64,000 nucleotides of DNA from Rhynchosporium graminicola (GCA_900074885.1 FJUW01000011.1:620001-684000); one strand, 5' to 3'; shown: positions 11,235 to 24,431, numbered from the stretch's first letter. Numbers and translations are program-made. Notes: generated by a model not told the origin, from the sequence alone.

Positions 11235-14200
11235 TCACCTCCCTTCCTTTTCACAAGCCTCCTCCTCCTCCTCCTTCTCCTTACTAAGCTTCTTCAACAA
11301 CTCTCCAATCTTAGCAAATGAAATAGGCTTCGTCAAGAAATCATCAAACCCACTATCATCAGCCTCATCTCTATCCCTCCGACTCGCCAACCCAGTCAGC
11401 GCCACAATGTACGCTCTCTTCCCGTCCCACTCCCCATTTTCAACTCCTTCAGTCTTCTCATCTCCTGTCAAACTCCCCATACAATTCGCACTCCGACTCG
11501 CGTTTTCATTCTCCTTCTCATTGATATCATCCTGGCTTTCTTCACTCAAGAACCTATGACGAGGGTTCAGACTCCTCTCGTAAGCTCGAATGAGCCTGGT
11601 AGCTTCAAATCCATTCATCTCGGGCATACTTATATCCATGAAGATAATATCGAATTTGTCCGCAGGCCCAGCTTTTTTTACTGCTTCAACTGCTTCAATG
11701 CCATTACGTGCCGTGGCTATGATATCTGACTTGCGTTTCTTGAGGAATCGCTGGATGAGTTGAAGGTTTAGATCATTGTCGTCAACGGCGAGGATGTGGA
11801 GGGATGTTGTTGGGGGAGCTGGTTTCGTTGACTTCGGCTTTGGGCGGATCGGTATTGACGTAGTGGTAGCAGATATCGTGGTGGTCTTAGCTTGTACCGA
11901 AGGAGTCGAGTTGCGAGAAGGTGGAAGCTTCAACGTTATCATAGCGACACCCAGGTCATTTGAGCATTGCTCGGCACTTGAGGTTAGACCAGGAAGATTA
12001 TATGTAGTTTTGGCAGCCTGAGAATCGTCCATCTCTGCAGTGGCTGGGAGAGGAACTGGAACGGGGATTCGTGAATGAAAACCATAATCGGTTGCGATAA
12101 TCCCATCCAGCACGGCTCTTTCTTCCGGGGATCCCAACGGTGTCTGAGTCGAATTGTCAGCTCGATGGCTGATATGTTCTTCTCCGTTTAGCCTGATATC
12201 TATTAGATCTCGATTCAATAATGCTAGTAAGCATCGAGCGAGCCTGAAAGGTCCTATAGGGTGACAAATGCTTTCTAAAGCGCGTGTCCTGGATTTGGCC
12301 TCTTGCTTTGTGGGTGGTACCAATTGATCATGAACGACTAGAACACGACTGTTGTCCAGCACATCAGAACCGATGTCGGAGTCCGATATCAGAATGGTTC
12401 CTCCAGAGGACGTAATCTCGAAACCGTACCATTCGGCACAATATCTCTTGATACAATCCCAGGTGGCATCATGTTGAGGGCTGAGTCCAGCTTTGGTCCT
12501 TGAGAATGAAACGGATTTGCCAGCTGATCTACGGCAGATTTCCAAGATACACTCCTTACAGTCGCGGGACACTTTCGTTAGATCGCTATGGCGAGAAGTG
12601 CTGACAGTTTGTTCGGTCCTTTTGACTGGCAACGTAATCTCCACATCAGTCCCCTTTCCAAGTTCGCTTCTTATAGATATTTTGCCGCCAAGTTGATTTA
12701 CAATACTCCAGCTATACATTATTAGCTTGTTGTCGCTTTTCCTCCTGGTGATAGACTCACACGATAGAGAGACCTAGACCAACACCGGGTGCAAAAGTAT
12801 CTTCCTGAGCAAAAGGGTGATAAAGTTTCCGCTCCATGTATTGTGTTGACATTCCTCTCCCTGAATCTCGTATGCGAAGAGAAACTGTCTCACTATCCAA
12901 ATCTGGAGTATGTAAGATTCGAAGCTGCACTAGAATCTGACCTGCATCAGTGTACTTTTGGGCATTTCCGAATATGTTCATTACAACTCGTTGAAGGGCG
13001 CCTTGAACATTAGCATTAAGCTTAAAAGACGTTCGGGACACATACCAGGTTGCACATTGTACTCCCAGTTCTTATGCTCGATATCTAAAATAACTTCCAG
13101 GCGTTTTGATCGATCCTTGTTCTGTGGTTGGGTCGTAACATTTGTCTTGTCGCTAGTCCCTCGGTACTCATTCGCAGCAATCATTCCGTTGACGATATCC
13201 TCACACAGTAATGCTAGATTAGTCATCTGGTACAATTCGTTCGAAATGGTGCCTATTAGAATTTATGAGATTTTGGTGCGCACGTTACTTAGGAGCTGGC
13301 ATTACCTTGCTTGTTTCCTGATTTTTCAAACGAGTTGATTTTGCTATAATCGAGAACATGGTTTATAGTATCCTGTTCTTCGTCAGATTGCTGTAACGAA
13401 GGCGATCGAAGGATCACATACCAGCAGTTGTCCGCCACAATTTTGAATTGTTGATATTAACTCAAGCTGAGTTGCATCGGGTTCAGACTCTCGCAAAAAC
13501 TCTGCACTTGCAAGAATGCCATGCAGAGGACTGCGGAACTCGTCTACTCTTGTCAATAACGATCTCCAAGTGGATTGACAGAGCCGTACGTGATATACTA
13601 CTGATGAAATCAGACTTCATCTTGTTGGCGGTTAGGGCATCCAGTCGACTTATTTCAACCATCAAAGAATTCGTGAAAGCAGACAAATATGAGACTTCAG
13701 AGTCAATCGTGAAGACAGCTGTTCGGAATCAGTATGTACTTCTGAATTTGGAACGAAGCCATGTGATCAGGCTCAACCGTAAGGTCAAAAACTGAACTTG
13801 AATGCGGAAAGATCTCTAGACGAGGAATGACTTACGAACCGCACTTTGACTCCATACAAAGCACCCCGAATACCAACGATCTATGTTAATAATTAGTAAA
13901 AGCCAATTAGCAACAAGGACAGCTTCCTACCGCCACCAGCATCCCAAAGAGGTAGAAAGATGATTTGTCTTGCTTTGTGAAAGATGCGGGAAAGCATATT
14001 TGCTTCGGCGCGCTGCTGTGTGATATCCACCGATGCTCTTCGTCCCGAAGGACTAGCAGATTTAGAAAGCCCCATCTTGTCGACCTGCTCCAATGATGAA
14101 AAGTAACCTTCGTCATCGATGTACCACATATTCCCTTTAGGATATGACGCGACCAAAGTTTGTAGAGTCTTAGTGTCCAAGATATGACTGTCAGAATCCC

Positions 14201-15990
14201 ATGTTACAGACCCAGCGGTTGACTTTGCTAAAACTTTGGAGGCCTTGTAACGATCAGAAGCTCGTCGAGTCGTCCGCCTTGATAGCTTCTTCGCGAATGC
14301 ATCATTTTCCTCTGGCGAAAAATCCTGATCACTTGCGTTGAGGCGTCGCTCGTGCTTGACAAATTCGTTCACAGTGGCACCTATTTCCGTGTCTTTGTCG
14401 GCATATGCGTCCGTCTCGATTTCGGTGTACCCAGCAGCTGTATCTAGAAAAACTACGCCCCCAGCCGTTAATTCCAATGACTCTCTGAGGATGTTTGCTG
14501 CCTGATCAAGTGTGAGACGAATTTTGTCGATTATGGACCCCCCGTCTTTTTGCTCAACCTTGTCTGGTTTCGAGCTGGAGTCTACCGAGCTGGAGTCTAC
14601 AAGCTTAGCATTGCACGGTTCGGATTTTCTTCCTCTGCCGGGGGGTAAATGTTTAAATGGAAGATCCTGCGTAGCGGGTGGTGGTAAAGCTTGTTCATCT
14701 GGCTCTTCAGCGTCCCTTTCGAGGAATTTGGCTATACCCTGGCTCACTACCCGGAAGTTAGCTCCAGAGTTCATGACATACAGTATTTGGAAACATCCTC
14801 CCAAGAAATTGTTCTTGAGACCTGGCCCTAGGATGAAAACCCAATTCTGAGAACAGATGAGTGAAATTTAAACATACTTAGGGCAACACGGCGGCGCTCT
14901 GTAGCTTCTCGTTTTGTCTCCAAATGCTTCATGACATTCGCTGCCTGCTGGTGGATAACTATTCGATGTCAATCACCAATGCTAAAGAATCGCTGGGAAC
15001 AAACCTACACTGCTTCTCGTGCAAGTGCAGCCCTTGAGGTCTGGGCTTGTCATCGAAGAGGAAAAATGATCCAATGCTGACTCCGTTATCAGTGGTAATT
15101 GGGGTTCCTGCATAGAATCGATACGATGCTACTGTGCCATCGACAACAGGGAGACATGCGAATCTTGGATCTTGGGATAAGTCATTGACAACGAAGCACG
15201 GATATTTCTCCCCTGTTCGATCGATTGAGAGAGTGTTCTGCACGGCTGTTAGTCGGTTATACCCCCAGAGAACCTATATTCATACCTCGCATAATCCACC
15301 TGGCGTAGGGACCACAGAACAACCTGTGAGTTCAGTAAGTGTGTTTTCACCTAAAGACTCTTTTTGTCGAAGTATCAGCACCAGAAATTAGGAAAATTGG
15401 CGTCGCAAACATGGTCAAATCATGTATATTCAAAAGAAAGCAGGGAACAATTAATCGTACTGAACCATTGGTCTGCTGTCAATATCCTGCCCTCTTTACC
15501 AGACGGGCGTAAGCAGCCAGCTAAGAAGTACTGTGTGCCTAGAAGTCGTCAGAACTAGACGCGACTTAACGATAACATGAGTCGCACCTCGATCGATCAA
15601 GCTGAAAGTTTGTGAGCACAAATTTGACGTTGAGCCATAGGGTTATCTTACCTGACCATGGCATGAACTCCATTGAGCCGCCATACAATAGTTTCGGCGT
15701 AGGCATCCAAGGCGCCATCATTGTTCAAACTGCCATTGAGGTCACGTTCATTGGATGTGTTGGCTGGAGAGTTTGGCGCAAAGAATCTGTGTGACGAGAG
15801 GGTCTTTTTAGCAAGTTCTCCTCCAAGACCACAGCTAGGACTGAAACTTGACATAGGGAGCTTAATATGACTGGGGCTTTTTGACGGCTTCTCACTTTCG
15901 TAATTCAAGAGCGCGCTGAGACTCTCTCATATCACGGTTGCTACCGGCCGAACGTGCCGTAGGCGGCATAGCTGTCTGAACCTCCATCAT
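11235..15990 (-). CDS. hybrid sensor histidine kinase (GAF, HisKA, HATPase, receiver), 15 exons
   Basis: This is a cytoplasmic-type hybrid kinase expected to autophosphorylate on His and pass phosphate to its own receiver, then to the fungal phosphorelay. Exons in order: 15990-15896, 15846-15652, 15601-15588 (14 nt), 15538-15461, 15359-15286, 15237-15009, 14940-14878, 14827-13931, 13880-13836, 13718-13590, 13543-13422, 13372-13306, 13252-13046, 13001-12761, 12711-11235. All phases agree and give 1310 aa. The N-terminal GAF-like region reads SLIDRGTQYFLAG. The H-box is SISHEFRSPLHGIL with His607 split by an intron. The ATPase has N-box NIFGNAQKYTD, G1 RDSGRGMS and G2 GVGLGLSIV. The C-terminal receiver has HILAVDDND, phospho-acceptor Asp1178 in IIFMDISMPEMNG, and Lys in FLTKPIS. 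No membrane segment is visible. I did not assign a fungal HK class. Confidence 0.88.
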
Positions 15991-17660
15991 TTTGCTTTCC
16001 GTCGGAATCGTGATACTCGGGCTCGGGATCTCAAGCTGAGAGCCCGAGGATAGCGGAGGATAGAGTGACTCAAATCAAAACCTCAAGCCTGGTGATCGTA
16101 GAGACGGAAATGCAACGGATACGAGATAGAAAGTTGTGAACAGTGCAAAAGGGCAAAACGGCAAAACGGCACAAGCTTGTGCTCAAGGACCTAATAGATC
16201 TACTTCATGACAATGCCTCAATTGATGGAAGGGAGTGAGTTGACTCAAAGCACGAATTGCTATCTGAATCATTTTACAAGAGGCATAATTGTGAAAGGTG
16301 AAAGTCGTGATGTGAAGTGAAGTGAAGTGAAGCGAGGCCACTATATGAGAATGAGGTTGTTGAAGCGTGGCGATATCTTGGTTCTCGACCCGACCCTTTT
16401 TGATTTTTGCAGCTAAATATACTTGGTTTAGTTCCAAGTTCGGTCAGGGTCCAAAATAAATCAGCCGCCGCTTCGGGCGATGGCGTCGGTGGCATCCAAT
16501 CAGAGGCCCGCATTAGCCGGCAGGCGATACTCATCGTCGCTTCTAGACCACATCACATGGGCTGCCGATATCACTTATCTCAAACGCCCAAAGTCCCTGA
16601 AATGTTCTAGCCCCCAGAGGTACTAAGTATGTTTTGATTTTGCTCCTACAGCCTCAGACAGGTCAACAATCGAAGTAAATTACTGGTAGGAAGTGACATT
16701 GGCATTATCGCAAGGCGATACTAAAGGTAATGACTCGACTCTGGGTACCTTATCGAATGGATAGAATCTGTTGGAGTGGATTATTGGTTGATCCGGAGTA
16801 CACCCATCATGCCAAGAACCTGGAATACGCCGATGAAACGCAAGAAGGATGCATCATAATGTATTAGCTAGGGAGGTATCTTCTTATCGAAACGTTCTGT
16901 ATTTTTGATGAACGGCTGCTGAACTACTTCCCATACTCAATGGGTGTCGCTAAACTTCATACTTGAAATCATGACATTAGTACAGCGGATCGTTGGATCA
17001 GTGGTTGCCGGCCATCATCACCGCTTGTGGATGGCGGGATGATGCGAACGCGGCAGTAGAAATTTGAAAATGCCCATGGAGGGATATGGCACTGTGTATA
17101 AAGCATAGAAAAAAACCAATGATCGGCGGAGACTGGGTGATTGGAAAGAGCAAGACCGTCGCGAACATGATCAACAAACTTGACAACCTTATAGACATTT
17201 GATAGTCACTTCTGGACGCCGCAATGATTGTCAGAAGTCTCGTTGCGGACTTTTCAAGTTGTTGTTGTCAGCCTTCAACATCATGCATAGTTTCCGCAGC
17301 TCCTTATTGTCAGCTCCCACAGTTCCGAAGGAAACTACCTGTTCTTGCAATCGGCGTGGCTTGTATCTGGACTGACGCGCCAGATGCGAAGGACACAATA
17401 ATGGCCGTGGCGTCCTGAACCTCAAGGACTTGTAAATGGTAGCATCGTCAATAGCCCTTGGCAGTTGTGTCCTTCCTCGAGTCTCGACTCCCTTCCACAA
17501 CCACCCAAGGTATGAAACTTGGTACTATGGGTGGCAGTCCATAGTAAGGATCAATCCAGCATACAATCATGGAGCTTCACTGCATCTTGCAACCAAATTG
17601 TCGCATCCGCTCTATTCGTTCCATATGTACAGCTTTGCCCTCCTCCCTACAACCCCCCTT
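15991..17660. other. intergenic; kinase upstream region with TGAAG repeats
   Basis: The first several hundred bases are upstream of the histidine kinase. They include four TGAAG repeats (16313-16333) and a duplicated GGCAAAAC motif near 16150. No coding frame with family resemblance was found; the small frames at 16998-17520 look like chance. Confidence 0.5.
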
Positions 17661-18068
17661 TCAATGATGTCCCTCTCCATGTGCTGCTCCATGTCCATGA
17701 TCGTCGTTCAAGAAGAGATATTCATATCCGCAGTATGCCGCAAATGCCACCGTCGCGATGCCCAAGCCTGGGAAACTGCCCTTGAAGCGGTTCCATCGAG
17801 TGAAAGGTCCGGAGTATCTCCACGCCTCCCTATCAACCCAGTCAGCTCCCATAGCCCAAGCAATATGTATCAGCCGCGCTCACCGTCGCGCCCATGGATC
17901 GTTTGCAGGCGTGCCTGATGCTGCTGCGAGAGCTTTTGGATCGAAGCCTGTAATGGAGCGAGGAGCTCTCCGAATACTGTGCAACAATTTTCAGCGTCTG
18001 CCTTTAGGGCACCAATTGTTTCATATGTCAACCCATTTGTGCTGATTGACTTACCTCGTGAGACGCAT
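17661..18068 (-). CDS. NADH:ubiquinone oxidoreductase B12/NDUFB3-type subunit, 91 aa
   Basis: This is an accessory subunit of mitochondrial complex I, in the membrane arm. Three exons join in phase: 18068-18055 (14 nt, ATG CGT CTC ACG AG), 17976-17884 and 17829-17661. The introns are 78 and 54 nt with GTAAGT and GTGAGC donors. The predicted protein starts MRLTSIRRAPRSITGFDPKA, has DPWARREAWRYSGPFTRWN, then one hydrophobic segment (GLGIATVAFAAYCGYEYLFL) and a His-rich tail. The TGFDP opening, the REAWRY-GPFTRWNRF-G core and the single membrane span are characteristic of the NDUF_B12 family, and the length is normal. The gene is divergent from CAF1 across 379 bp. The tiny first exon makes it easy to miss. 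Confidence 0.88.
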
Positions 18069-18447
18069 TGTGAAGCTTGTGAGAAACGTGATTGTGGTCT
18101 GGGGAGCTGCCCAATGTCATCGCAGTCCTTTCGTCGTGGTTCAAGTAAGCCTTGGCATTTTAAGCTTAAGCGAAGGAAGCTGCCGATCTGGAAAGGCCAG
18201 CCCAGTTGCCCAGTTGCCCATTCACCACGGTCAACAGCCTCAACGTCCAACCATATCAGCTGGCCAGAGACACCACGAGCACGCTCACGATACAATCAAC
18301 TGTTCACTGTATTCTTAAACAGGTACAGAATCAGCTACTTCTGCTCTATACCCATCTCACCACGAACTGCGCGTCACGCTGCGTCCATGAACACCGTACA
18401 CCTCCCTCGACCCTTCAGGACCAGCATATATAATCCAGAGATTCACC
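18069..18447. promoter_or_regulatory. shared divergent upstream region (complex I B12 / CAF1)
   Basis: These 379 bp separate two divergent starts and must carry both promoters. No specific element could be identified by eye. Confidence 0.5.
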
Positions 18448-19963
18448 ATGCCTCCACCGATGCAGCGCTTTGGCGGCGCGCCCAATAATCTAGCCTCCCA
18501 CTACCAACAATATCCATCCCACTCGCAATCACATAATGCCGGTTTACCTCCGCCGTCTCTCACGTCTAACCCCGGATTCATGAACGCGAATTCGATGAGC
18601 AATGCCTTCTCCATGAACGGCAATGCCATGAGTCTTTCCGGGGGCTTCGGTGGAGCTGGACTGGGAATACCTGGAGGAACTGGTCTGGCTAGTCAAGCTG
18701 CGCAGATGGGTTTTGCGAATGCCAATAATCAAGGACATAATGGAATGGACCACCAAGTCAGGGTGACTGGGAATAAAACTCGGACACGAGACGTGTGGGC
18801 TGGAAATCTGAAGGAGGAAATGGCTATACTACGATGTCTTGTGGATAAGTTTCCGTATATTGCAATGGTAAGATTGGAGATTGGGAGATGAGAGAAATGA
18901 TCTGACTTGATGTCAGGATACTGAATTCCCTGGCCTTGTTGCACGACCAATGGGTTCTTTCAATGGGAAGAGCGATTATCATTATCAGTGTCTTCGATGC
19001 AATGTCGATTTACTCAAAATTCTCCAGCTCGGAATATCCCTTTTCACGGAAGATGGCGATTCTCCTCCAGCAACCATGTCTGCAGCGAATTTGGGACTCG
19101 ATACAACACAAGACGAAACAAGGAAGTATGCAAATGCTATGGTGCAGCTACCTACGACGTGGCAATTCAATTTTAAGTTCTCCTTGGAAGAAGACATGTA
19201 CTCTGAACAACATATCAAGGCTGCGGAATTAACCGGTGTGGATTTTCCGCGATTAAGTACCGAAGGAATTGAGCCAGATGATTTTGGGTCCCTTTTCATG
19301 AGCTCAGGTCTTGTGTGTGATGAGGATGTTTACTGGGTATCATTTCATGGCGGTTACGATTTCGGATACCTAATGAAGCTTTTCCTGATCGATCCGCTTC
19401 CCGACGATGAATTTGAATTCGATAGGCTCATGAAGAAGTTCTTTCCAAGCATATACGACATCAAATTTCTCATGAAGTACGCCATCAGACAACATGCTAT
19501 GGGCCACGCTACCCCCTTGGATGGACAGAGCTCAGAGGTTCTACAGAAGTTCGAGCAGAAATCCACCTTGGACATTCTTGCAGAGTCGCTGAAGGTCAAG
19601 AGACAAGGCGTCGCGCATCAAGCTGGCTCAGATTCTTTGTGGACAGGCAAAGTCTTCTTCAAAATGAGGGAAAGGATTTTCAACGGCGAGCTTAGTGAGG
19701 AACATATTGGGAAGGTTTGGGGACTTGGTTTTACGGAATATCCAATCCCGAATGCCCACATCCATTCAGCACCCACATACCAACATCAGCAAGAAAATGT
19801 CACTCCCGGTCAGAACGGCTATACGAATGGAGGACCAAGCACACCAAATACAGGGAATGCTGGGTTGGCTACACCAGGACACAACAGTAATGGAGGTTCG
19901 ATGGGACCGCAGACACCAGGTGCCACTGGGGCATTTGGAGCATTTCAATACAGCAGTAGATAG
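18448..19963 (+). CDS. CAF1: CCR4-NOT deadenylase subunit Caf1/Pop2, 488 aa
   Basis: This is the 3'-5' poly(A) exonuclease subunit of the CCR4-NOT complex, acting in cytoplasmic mRNA decay. Exon 1 is 18448-18867 and exon 2 18917-19963, with a 49-nt intron (GTAAGA..CAG). The first 105 residues are a Gly/Asn/Met/Gln-rich low-complexity extension common in fungi. The DEDD nuclease domain spans about residues 115-395. Asp141 and Glu143 are in DTEFPG directly after the splice junction, Asp288 is in SFHGGYDFGYLMK, and His374 and Asp379 are in GVAHQAGSDSLWT, so all catalytic acids are present, unlike budding-yeast Pop2. KSDYHYQ and NFKFSLEEDM are also family blocks. The C-terminal tail is Asn/Gly/Thr/Pro-rich. 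Confidence 0.96.
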
Positions 19964-20680
19964 GTAATTGCCTGATTTTCCCCGCTCAGCATGCAGTATT
20001 GTTGAGAACGCTGAAAACTTACGGTGGGAGACTGGCACTAATGCTTTGGAGACCTCGTTGATAGGAGTTTAACAGGCGTACTCGGTCCACTACATTGAAT
20101 GGAGGAGTTCAATGGTTTGGCTTGCTGTCTTTGTCTAAGTTTTGTTATTGTACATTATGGAATGAGAACGAAGTGCGTGTAGTTAACAAGTGATTGATTT
20201 CCTCCTTTCTCATCCTATATCTCCTTTCGTTCCAGAAAGCTTCAGCCACAGTACACACCCATGCGCCACAATGGTATCATATCGCGGGGTACTGGTGTAT
20301 TTCCAGCAATCCACCTCAAGTATCCAGAAGACAATAACTATACCAACATCAAGGTACTCGGACACACCTAGAGCGTCATGGCTAATATATCATCCGACTA
20401 CAGATCCATGGACTGATGATCCAAGCACAAATATTCTTTCATATCAGGTATACACGTATTCAACCTTGTGCCACTCCATAAATATGATGCAATGTGGGGT
20501 AGCTCATCCAAGCTGCCTCTCCCCAGACCCCTCACCTCCCTCCTTTCTAACAATATATAAATAAACATAAATTCGCATAAATGGATAATTCTCTTCATTC
20601 ATAAACAACTCATCTCCCATAATTCATATCTTCAATAACCAGTTCAATATCCAATCCCCATTCCCCAATCCAACGCCACA
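19964..20680. other. intergenic between CAF1 and the Rossmann-fold gene
   Basis: This contains the CAF1 3' region and a long C-rich, G-poor upstream tract (20590-20680) just before the next ATG. No gene is supported; the frame at 20190-20564 has a chance-like composition. Confidence 0.5.
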
Positions 20681-21616
20681 ATGACCAACCCACGCATCCT
20701 CCTCCTCGGCGGGCACGGCAAAGTCTCCCTCCTCCTAACCCCCAAACTCCTCTCCCGCTCCTGGGACGTCATCTCCCTGATTCGCAACCCAGCCCAAAAA
20801 GCCGCCATCCTAGACCTCGGCAAGAAAGGAGAACTCCCAGGGAAGATCGAGGTGTTAGTAGAGAGTCTGGCGGATGTGAAGAGTGAAAGGGACGCGAGTC
20901 GGATTCTGGAGTTGGCGAAGCCCGATTGGGTTGTTTGGAGTGCGGGTATGTGCGATATATGTCCCTTTTATTCCCTTACCTGGTATATTTCCGAGGGGCA
21001 TTGCGTTTGAGATGCAGAGGAAGGAGTCCGGACGGCTATGAGGATGTATGTACTGACAAGCAAATCAGGCGCAGGAGGTAAAGGCGGTTCGGAACTCACC
21101 TACGCCATCGACCGCGATGCCTGCACGCATTTCATCCGGGCCTCGCTCGCCTCGCCCACCGTCACCAAATTCCTGCTCGTCTCCGCGCTCTCCAGCCGTC
21201 GCTCCCGCGCCGCGTGGTGGGATGAAGATTCCTGGTCCATCGTCCGCAAAATGAACGAGGAGGTCATGCCGCATTACTATAAGGCGAAACTCGCGGCTGA
21301 TGAGACACTCACCGTGCTTGCGGAAGAGAAAGGGAGGGACTTCGGCTATATTGTTCTGAGACCCGGAGGGTTGAGTGATGAGGAGGAGAGTGGGAGGGTT
21401 GTGATCGGGAAGACGCCTGCGAAGGGGAAGGTGAGCAGGGGAGATGTCGCGGAGGTTGCGGCTAGGTTGCTGGAGCAGGAGGGGGTGAGAGGCTGGTTTG
21501 ATTTGCTGGGTGGAGAGGCGGATTTGGAGAGTGAGGTAAAGAGGGTTGTTAAGGATGGGGTGGATAGTATGGAGGGGGAAAGTTTGGAGGTTATGAAAAA
21601 GGATTTGAAATTGTAA
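20681..21616 (+). CDS. NAD(P)-binding Rossmann-fold (NAD-dependent epimerase-like) protein, 270 aa
   Basis: This is a putative atypical short-chain dehydrogenase or NmrA/YwnB-like protein; substrate unknown. Exon 1 is 20681-20945 and exon 2 21069-21616, with a 123-nt intron (GTATGT..CAG). Residues 5-18 (RILLLGGHGKVS) match the beta-alpha-beta nucleotide-binding turn in its GGxGxVG-like variant. A second strand ends in LIRN. PDWVVWSAGAGGKGG and YAIDRDACTHFI follow, as does FLLVSALSSRR, where SS(R) is the usual strand-4 position. YYKAKLAADE supplies the Y-x-x-x-K pair (YxxAKxxADE) and YIVLRPGGL the next strand. Length and order fit the single-domain family. Confidence 0.85.
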
Positions 21617-23484
21617 GCTGGAAAGGAGACGCTGGGCTCGCTATCGTTTGAATTGATTTGACCGCGGGTCGTTTGAAGTGCTCTGTATAATATGAAACCT
21701 TTTTTTTTTCTCTCGCTTAATAAGAATAAGTCAACACCACTCCTACCTAGCCATTGAAATCTCTAGGTTTTTACGGGCGGTCCAGGAGAATAGCTGCTTA
21801 TTCTTATGACTTTGCTTTTCTTTAGCGAATTGCAGGCGGTCTAAGCATGTAAGATTACCAACACAGAACCTGGCGCTACCATTGATCTGAAACATAGACA
21901 ATTTACTCCGATGCCACTGTATTCTCGCCACATTCAAATCTCCAGCTTTTCTATTCATTGCTTTGCTGGAGCTAAGTGAAAATCACCCGAGAACATCTCT
22001 CAACGTCAGGGGAGTCCTCGAAATATTCACTTGTTGAGCGCGACATCAGATCATTCCAGCTGAGTATCCTTCGTTAGGAGGAAGTTACGAAACAGGAAGA
22101 TGAGAGGAGATGCAAGGATGATGTGAAGATAAAGGTGTTGAGATTGTGATGTAGTTTCATCAGGACTGCGGATCGCGTCGGTAATGTCTAATGATTCCCA
22201 CCCAAGTCATGTTCCTTGGGCTCTGCCCCCGAATCTCGAGAAGGAAAAAGCCCATGATCAGAATCAGAGGAACTTTGACCTGCGCCTGACCGACGCGCTC
22301 ATCACCCAATGTTGAACAGCATGTAGCACAACTAAGCTTCAACGGCAAAACCTCGAGATAGTATAAGAATCCTCAAGAATGCATGTTTTTGATGCATACG
22401 GAGGTACACGAACTGACTATTTTTTCTCGAGATCGGATTAGTGGCCGGGGCTCGGGAGCAGGGGTATACGATGCGAGGTAGTTGAAAGTTAATAAACAAA
22501 TACATTAAGCGAAGGAGCGACAGCGTCATTTATTCATTTCTGCTATCGACGTTGGATAGAAGATGTCCTAGAAATACATGGGCGTATTGTTTGATTGTGA
22601 GAGTTTCAGAAGGTGCGTTGGAATACTTTTACTTTTTGGAGCAATCTATCGTACAGTACGTGAAATTACTGTGTGAGCTCCTGCGTTATCCCTGTCCCTT
22701 AGGCCTGAATAATCATGCTAGATTCGACGCTTGATGCGACGGCAGAGAAATTGAAAAGAAAACAAGCCAGCGAATTCTTGTACGATCCGTGATGTTAATG
22801 ATCACAAATTTTCCTGGTAGCAATGCTCTATCAGCCACTATATTCTTGTATTTATGCCTGGCTGTAGACTTCTTCGTGAAGAGAAGTTCGGCGATTTGCA
22901 ATTACACTCCTGTCGAAAATCAGAGCACAAAACAGGGCAAGGGGTACAAGTCTCAGGATACTGCTAGAGCTTTTAGACGTCTTGTCTTTGCTTTTGGATC
23001 CCTTTTTAATATAAAAATCTTACGCATAAATTGGGGAGTTCGGAAATATGTTCATCACCGTGTGTACCCCTTTGCTTCCGAGTCATAGAAGCCGTGGATG
23101 ACTCCTCAAAAACTATCACCAAAATTACACATCTTGCAGAGAAATCTCGCTTGCAGCTCAAGATACGTAATTTCTTTGACTTCGGAGTTTCGTTCGGAGT
23201 GATCTTCTTGCTAACGCCAAGCTCGTCATATCAAAACTTCATGACATTCCAGTGATTTTCCTCAAGGTGCGATCCACTCCCACGGCTCAAATTTTGACCT
23301 AGGCACTTGAAATGGCCAGTCCAAAATCCTCAGTTTCGCGCTGAGGACATCGACAGCTTCTCTGAGTCGTGTAGCAAGCTGATTTTCTCCTTCAGGATTA
23401 ATTAAGAAATGATGATGGCGACTTCCCTCAAGCTTGGAAACCCGTATATAGTACCCTTCGTCTCACGGTAGTAATTGCTCTACA
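21617..23484. other. intergenic, no gene seen
   Basis: This is AT-leaning sequence without coding-like frames or splice-supported exons. Poly-T near 21702-21712 may belong to the 3' end of the preceding gene. Confidence 0.5.
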
Positions 23485-24188
23485 TCATTTACGGCTATTG
23501 CATTCGTACGCAGCTCCTACCACTCTGGACAAAGACTTCGACGAAAGATCCATTAGGGAAAGATATAACGCAGTCTGCGTCCCTATCAGGAGAAGTGGAT
23601 AAATGGTAGGTTCAAGTTTAATGGTGGTGGAATATCGTAGACCTAGCCAAGCATCAATATCCGGATATGTCACTCGCTACTTCCGAAATATAAATCGACA
23701 CTCCGTGAGGTTATCCTCATCGACGCAGGTAATTTACTATCTGTAAAAGCACGATCGCTCCATGATATAATTCTAGATTCCACACACAGAGTCACTAGGA
23801 TGTCCGGAGACTTTCTCGTGCTACGGTGGGTGCAACGCTCAAAGATCATTCTCTGAATTTTGGGCGGGAATTTGCGCAAGCCCAATCAATGGGCATGTCA
23901 TGACTTTGCAGTTTTCTATCGACGATCTGGTAGGCCTGGTCTCATGCATGGGTTTTTATTGACAACATTACAATTGGTGACCGTACAGTTGAATCGTCTA
24001 TAGTCTTCCAAGGTGAAATGAGAGATTTGCAAGCCGCGCGAATCTATGTATTTGAGATTGCAGGATATTAACAATGTGTTACAGATCACATAGGTACTCG
24101 ATTGCCTCCTTTCGATGACTAAGTGGGCTTTGGGAACCGCATCATTAGAGACTGTAGGTGGATTCGTTGGTAAAGTTGAATCCGCCAT
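23485..24188 (-). pseudogene. decayed copy of the adjacent pentapeptide-like repeat gene
   Basis: The segment 24188-23916 (LISCNLKYIDSRGLQISHF...NCTVTNCNVVN) parallels the Cys/Leu/Asn repeat region of the intact neighbour at 24432-25368 (MSCTLRHVDLTGCNISFCNL). It then breaks. A second frame at 23885-23670 restores the next block (LRKFPPKIQRMIFERCTHR, against LRRFSPDLRALIFERCIDF in the neighbour). A third frame (23673-23485) is not alignable. The middle part (LEDCEIITCRLA in the neighbour) and the C-terminal exon are missing. It lies in tandem, on the same strand, directly downstream of the intact gene, and looks like a dying tandem duplicate. Confidence 0.65.
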
Positions 24189-24431
24189 CGTGGTGATGTC
24201 TGAAGATCGGAGAAGAGCTCAGTCATTCAAGGTATCGGGTTTCCATGCTAATAATTCGAGATTTCGAGATCTTCAAAAGACACTGCGGCTCAGAATACAG
24301 TACACATTGATGTATTGTTGTGTTACGGATATACTTCACGATGCCAAAAGAATATGGTCGTGGGTTACTCTATTCATTCTGGAAGTCTCATCGAACTAGC
24401 TTAACAGATCATTGCCAGTGACCTAAACCTA

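Noticed and set aside
13893..13930. Continuation of the kinase reading frame to the stop at 13893
   Set aside because: A GTAGGA donor at 13930 with a TAACATAG acceptor restores the GDRWYSGCF block in phase, so the stop lies in an intron.
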